A DNA stretch of 6,562 nt from Deinococcus marmoris (GTDB lineage Bacteria; Deinococcota; Deinococci; Deinococcales; Deinococcaceae), in assembly GCF_001949125.1 (NCBI RefSeq), contig NZ_MSTI01000153.1:1-6562 (forward strand), written 5' to 3'. The notes beneath the pieces were generated by a model. That model saw nothing but the letters and a program-made list of their open reading frames with translations. It made no database searches and had not been told where the DNA came from. A program made the translations under genes and the position numbers. Each line of letters begins with the position of its first letter. The stretch's first letter is position 1. Shown one piece after another: positions 5,429-6,562 of the stretch.

Positions 5429-5434
5429 AGTGTA
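5429..5434 (-). promoter_or_regulatory. -10 hexamer of the second TetR gene (leaderless)
   Basis: On the minus strand TACACT (TANNNT type) is followed by 6 nt (AGGTTG) and then the ATG at 5422. It directly abuts the operator at 5435-5453, so a bound repressor would block it. Confidence 0.5.
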
Positions 5435-5453
5435 CAACCAACTGGTTGCTTGA
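5435..5453. promoter_or_regulatory. TetR operator O1
   Basis: The core CAACCA-AC-TGGTTG is a perfect 6-bp palindrome with a 2-bp centre, extended by CTTGA. The whole 19 bp recurs, inverted, at 5483-5501. It lies against the TetR -10 and overlaps the first four bases of the -35 of the SDR gene. Confidence 0.75.
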
Positions 5454-5478
5454 CTTCGGAGCAGTCGGCACTTACTCT
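5450..5478 (+). promoter_or_regulatory. Sigma-70-type promoter of the SDR gene
   Basis: TTGACT (5450-5455, 5 of 6 to consensus), a 17-bp spacer and TACTCT (5473-5478, TANNNT type). Predicted transcription start is near 5485, inside operator O2, giving a leader of about 70 nt before the ATG at 5554. Confidence 0.6.
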
Positions 5479-5482
5479 GTCT

Positions 5483-5501
5483 TCAAGCAACCAGTTGGTT
5501 G
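5483..5501. promoter_or_regulatory. TetR operator O2
   Basis: This is the exact inverse complement of O1 over 19 bp, with core CAACCA-GT-TGGTTG. It covers the predicted start point of the SDR transcript. The core centres of O1 and O2 are 53 bp apart, about five helical turns, so two dimers would bind the same face of the DNA. Confidence 0.75.
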
Positions 5502-5553
5502 GTTTCCATTGAAGTCAACCCCATGTTCTTGATGCTTTTCAGGAGGCCCCGCT

Positions 5554-6474
5554 ATGACAGACCCCCATCCATCACCCAGCAGCAACCCGCAGAAAACCGC
5601 CCTGGTGACAGGCGCGACCAATGGCATTGGCAAAGTCACCGCACTGGAACTGGCCCGGCAAGGCTACCGGGTATTGCTCACTTCCCGCGACACCGCCAAG
5701 GGTCAACAGGTTCTGGACGAGATCAGGGTGCAGACGGGAAACGATGCGCTGGAGGTGTATGTGGGCGACTTGTCCAGCATGGCCGACGTGCGCCGCATCG
5801 CGCTGGAAGTGCTGGCCGAACATCCCACGCTGGACGTCCTAGTCAACAATGCGGGCGGTTTGATCGACGAGCGCCGCGAGACAGTGGACGGCTTTGAATA
5901 TACGTTTGCCTTCAATCATCTGGCCTATTTTCTGCTCACCAATTTGCTGCTGCCAGGGCTGAAGGCGGCGGCCCAGGAGAGAGGCGAGGCCCGCGTGGTC
6001 AGCGTGTCATCCACCGCCAACAACAACGGGCGGATGCGCTGGGACGATCTGCAATACAAATCCGGTTATTCCATCTGGCCTGCTTACGGCCAGAGCAAGC
6101 TGATGAACGTTCTGTTCTCTAACGCCCTCGCGCGCCGCCTGGCAGGCACGGGCGTGACCAGCAACTCACTGCATCCCGGCCTGATCGCCTCCAGCTTTGG
6201 CAGTACGGCAACAGGGCTGAGCAAAATATTGCTGACGGTTCTCAAGCCGTTCATGTTGACGGTGCAGCAGGGCGCACAGAACAGCCTGTATGTCGCCACC
6301 TCACCGCAGATCAAGGGGATCAGCGGACAGTATTTCGTCAAGCAAAAGCTGGGCAAGCCCAATGCCCTGGCCGCCGATGAGGGCGCGCAGGAGCGACTGT
6401 GGAAGCTGTCGGAGGAACTGGTTGAAGCCTGGTCAAGTCCAGTGGCGGCGGATCACGTTGCCCCACTGGTCTGA
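5554..6474 (+). CDS. Short-chain dehydrogenase/reductase (retinol dehydrogenase-like SDR)
   Basis: This is a 306-residue NAD(P)-dependent oxidoreductase of the classical SDR superfamily, closest in pattern to the retinol-dehydrogenase/WW-domain-oxidoreductase-like group. Motifs in order are the cofactor loop TGATNGIG (19-26), SRD (44-46, Arg45 suggesting NADPH), GDLSS (71-75, Asp72 near adenine), NNAG (98-101), NHLAYF (121-126), VSVSST with the catalytic Ser (149-154), YGQSK (Tyr178, Lys182) and HPG (207-209). All catalytic residues are present, so it should be active on a carbonyl or alcohol substrate that cannot be named. The start is the ATG with AGGAGG (5541-5546) 7 nt upstream; the first 13 residues are a polar extension before the fold. 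It is probably cytosolic and controlled by the divergent TetR. Confidence 0.92.
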   Translation: MTDPHPSPSSNPQKTALVTGATNGIGKVTALELARQGYRVLLTSRDTAKGQQVLDEIRVQTGNDALEVYVGDLSSMADVRRIALEVLAEHPTLDVLVNNAGGLIDERRETVDGFEYTFAFNHLAYFLLTNLLLPGLKAAAQERGEARVVSVSSTANNNGRMRWDDLQYKSGYSIWPAYGQSKLMNVLFSNALARRLAGTGVTSNSLHPGLIASSFGSTATGLSKILLTVLKPFMLTVQQGAQNSLYVATSPQIKGISGQYFVKQKLGKPNALAADEGAQERLWKLSEELVEAWSSPVAADHVAPLV

Positions 6475-6562
6475 ACTGGGATTGATCAGACGCGCTCTTC
6501 AGGGGAAGCGCAGACCCCTGGCAAATGCTCTGACACCCGCCTGAGTTTTCTTCACTTCGCAA
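6475..6562. other. Downstream stretch with weak hairpins
   Basis: CAGGGG (6500-6505) can pair with CCCCTG (6515-6520) across a 9-nt loop. A competing stem around GCGC with a bulge also exists. Neither has a T-run directly behind it, so a terminator of the SDR gene is possible but not shown. No gene was seen. Confidence 0.3.

Noticed and set aside
6439..6470. CCAGTGG / CCACTGG inverted repeat at the end of the SDR gene as a terminator
   Set aside because: It is inside the coding region, has a loop of about 18 nt and no T-run.
1..6562. CRISPR array, tRNA or rRNA
   Set aside because: No regularly spaced repeats, and no cloverleaf or conserved rRNA segments were seen on reading both strands.

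Overview
The window looks like an accessory stretch of a high-GC bacterial chromosome or plasmid, most likely from a Deinococcus. This is inference, not proof. It rests on GC-rich codon use, on IS5/IS630/IS4-type remnants that resemble those common in Deinococcus, and on two TetR genes whose -10 hexamers lie exactly 6 nt before the start codon. That spacing is the leaderless arrangement known to be abundant in Deinococcus deserti.

Layout. Positions 2-335 hold the 3' end of an IS5-family element whose right end sits inside an AraC-family regulator gene; only the AraC DNA-binding domain survives (336-657). Next comes a two-gene, overlapping operon: a metallo-beta-lactamase-fold protein with an altered metal motif (835-1644) and a SnoaL/NTF2-like protein (1635-2051). 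Positions 2052-2354 carry no credible gene but hold strong hairpins, one of them like an IS200/IS605 end, next to a frameshifted and truncated IS630 transposase on the minus strand (2355-2680). A TetR regulator (2831-3373, minus) is divergent from a small four-helix membrane protein (3532-3906, plus), with a near-palindromic operator candidate between them.

Positions 3907-4864 are the least ordinary part. Two copies of an exactly 182-bp non-coding element (4152-4333 and 4482-4663, about 76% identical with no gaps) share 18-bp terminal inverted repeats and are each bounded by a 6-bp direct repeat. A stub of an IS4-like transposase lies between them. The outer flanks of the two copies are homologous to each other in inverted orientation, while the two elements themselves are in direct orientation.

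The last block is a divergent regulator/enzyme pair: a TetR repressor (4865-5422, minus) and a short-chain dehydrogenase/reductase (5554-6474, plus). Their intergenic region has two identical 19-bp operator candidates in inverted orientation, with centres 53 bp apart, bracketing a recognisable promoter of the SDR gene. The likely logic is a TetR repressor that controls itself and the oxidoreductase in response to an unknown small molecule. No CRISPR array, tRNA or rRNA was seen.
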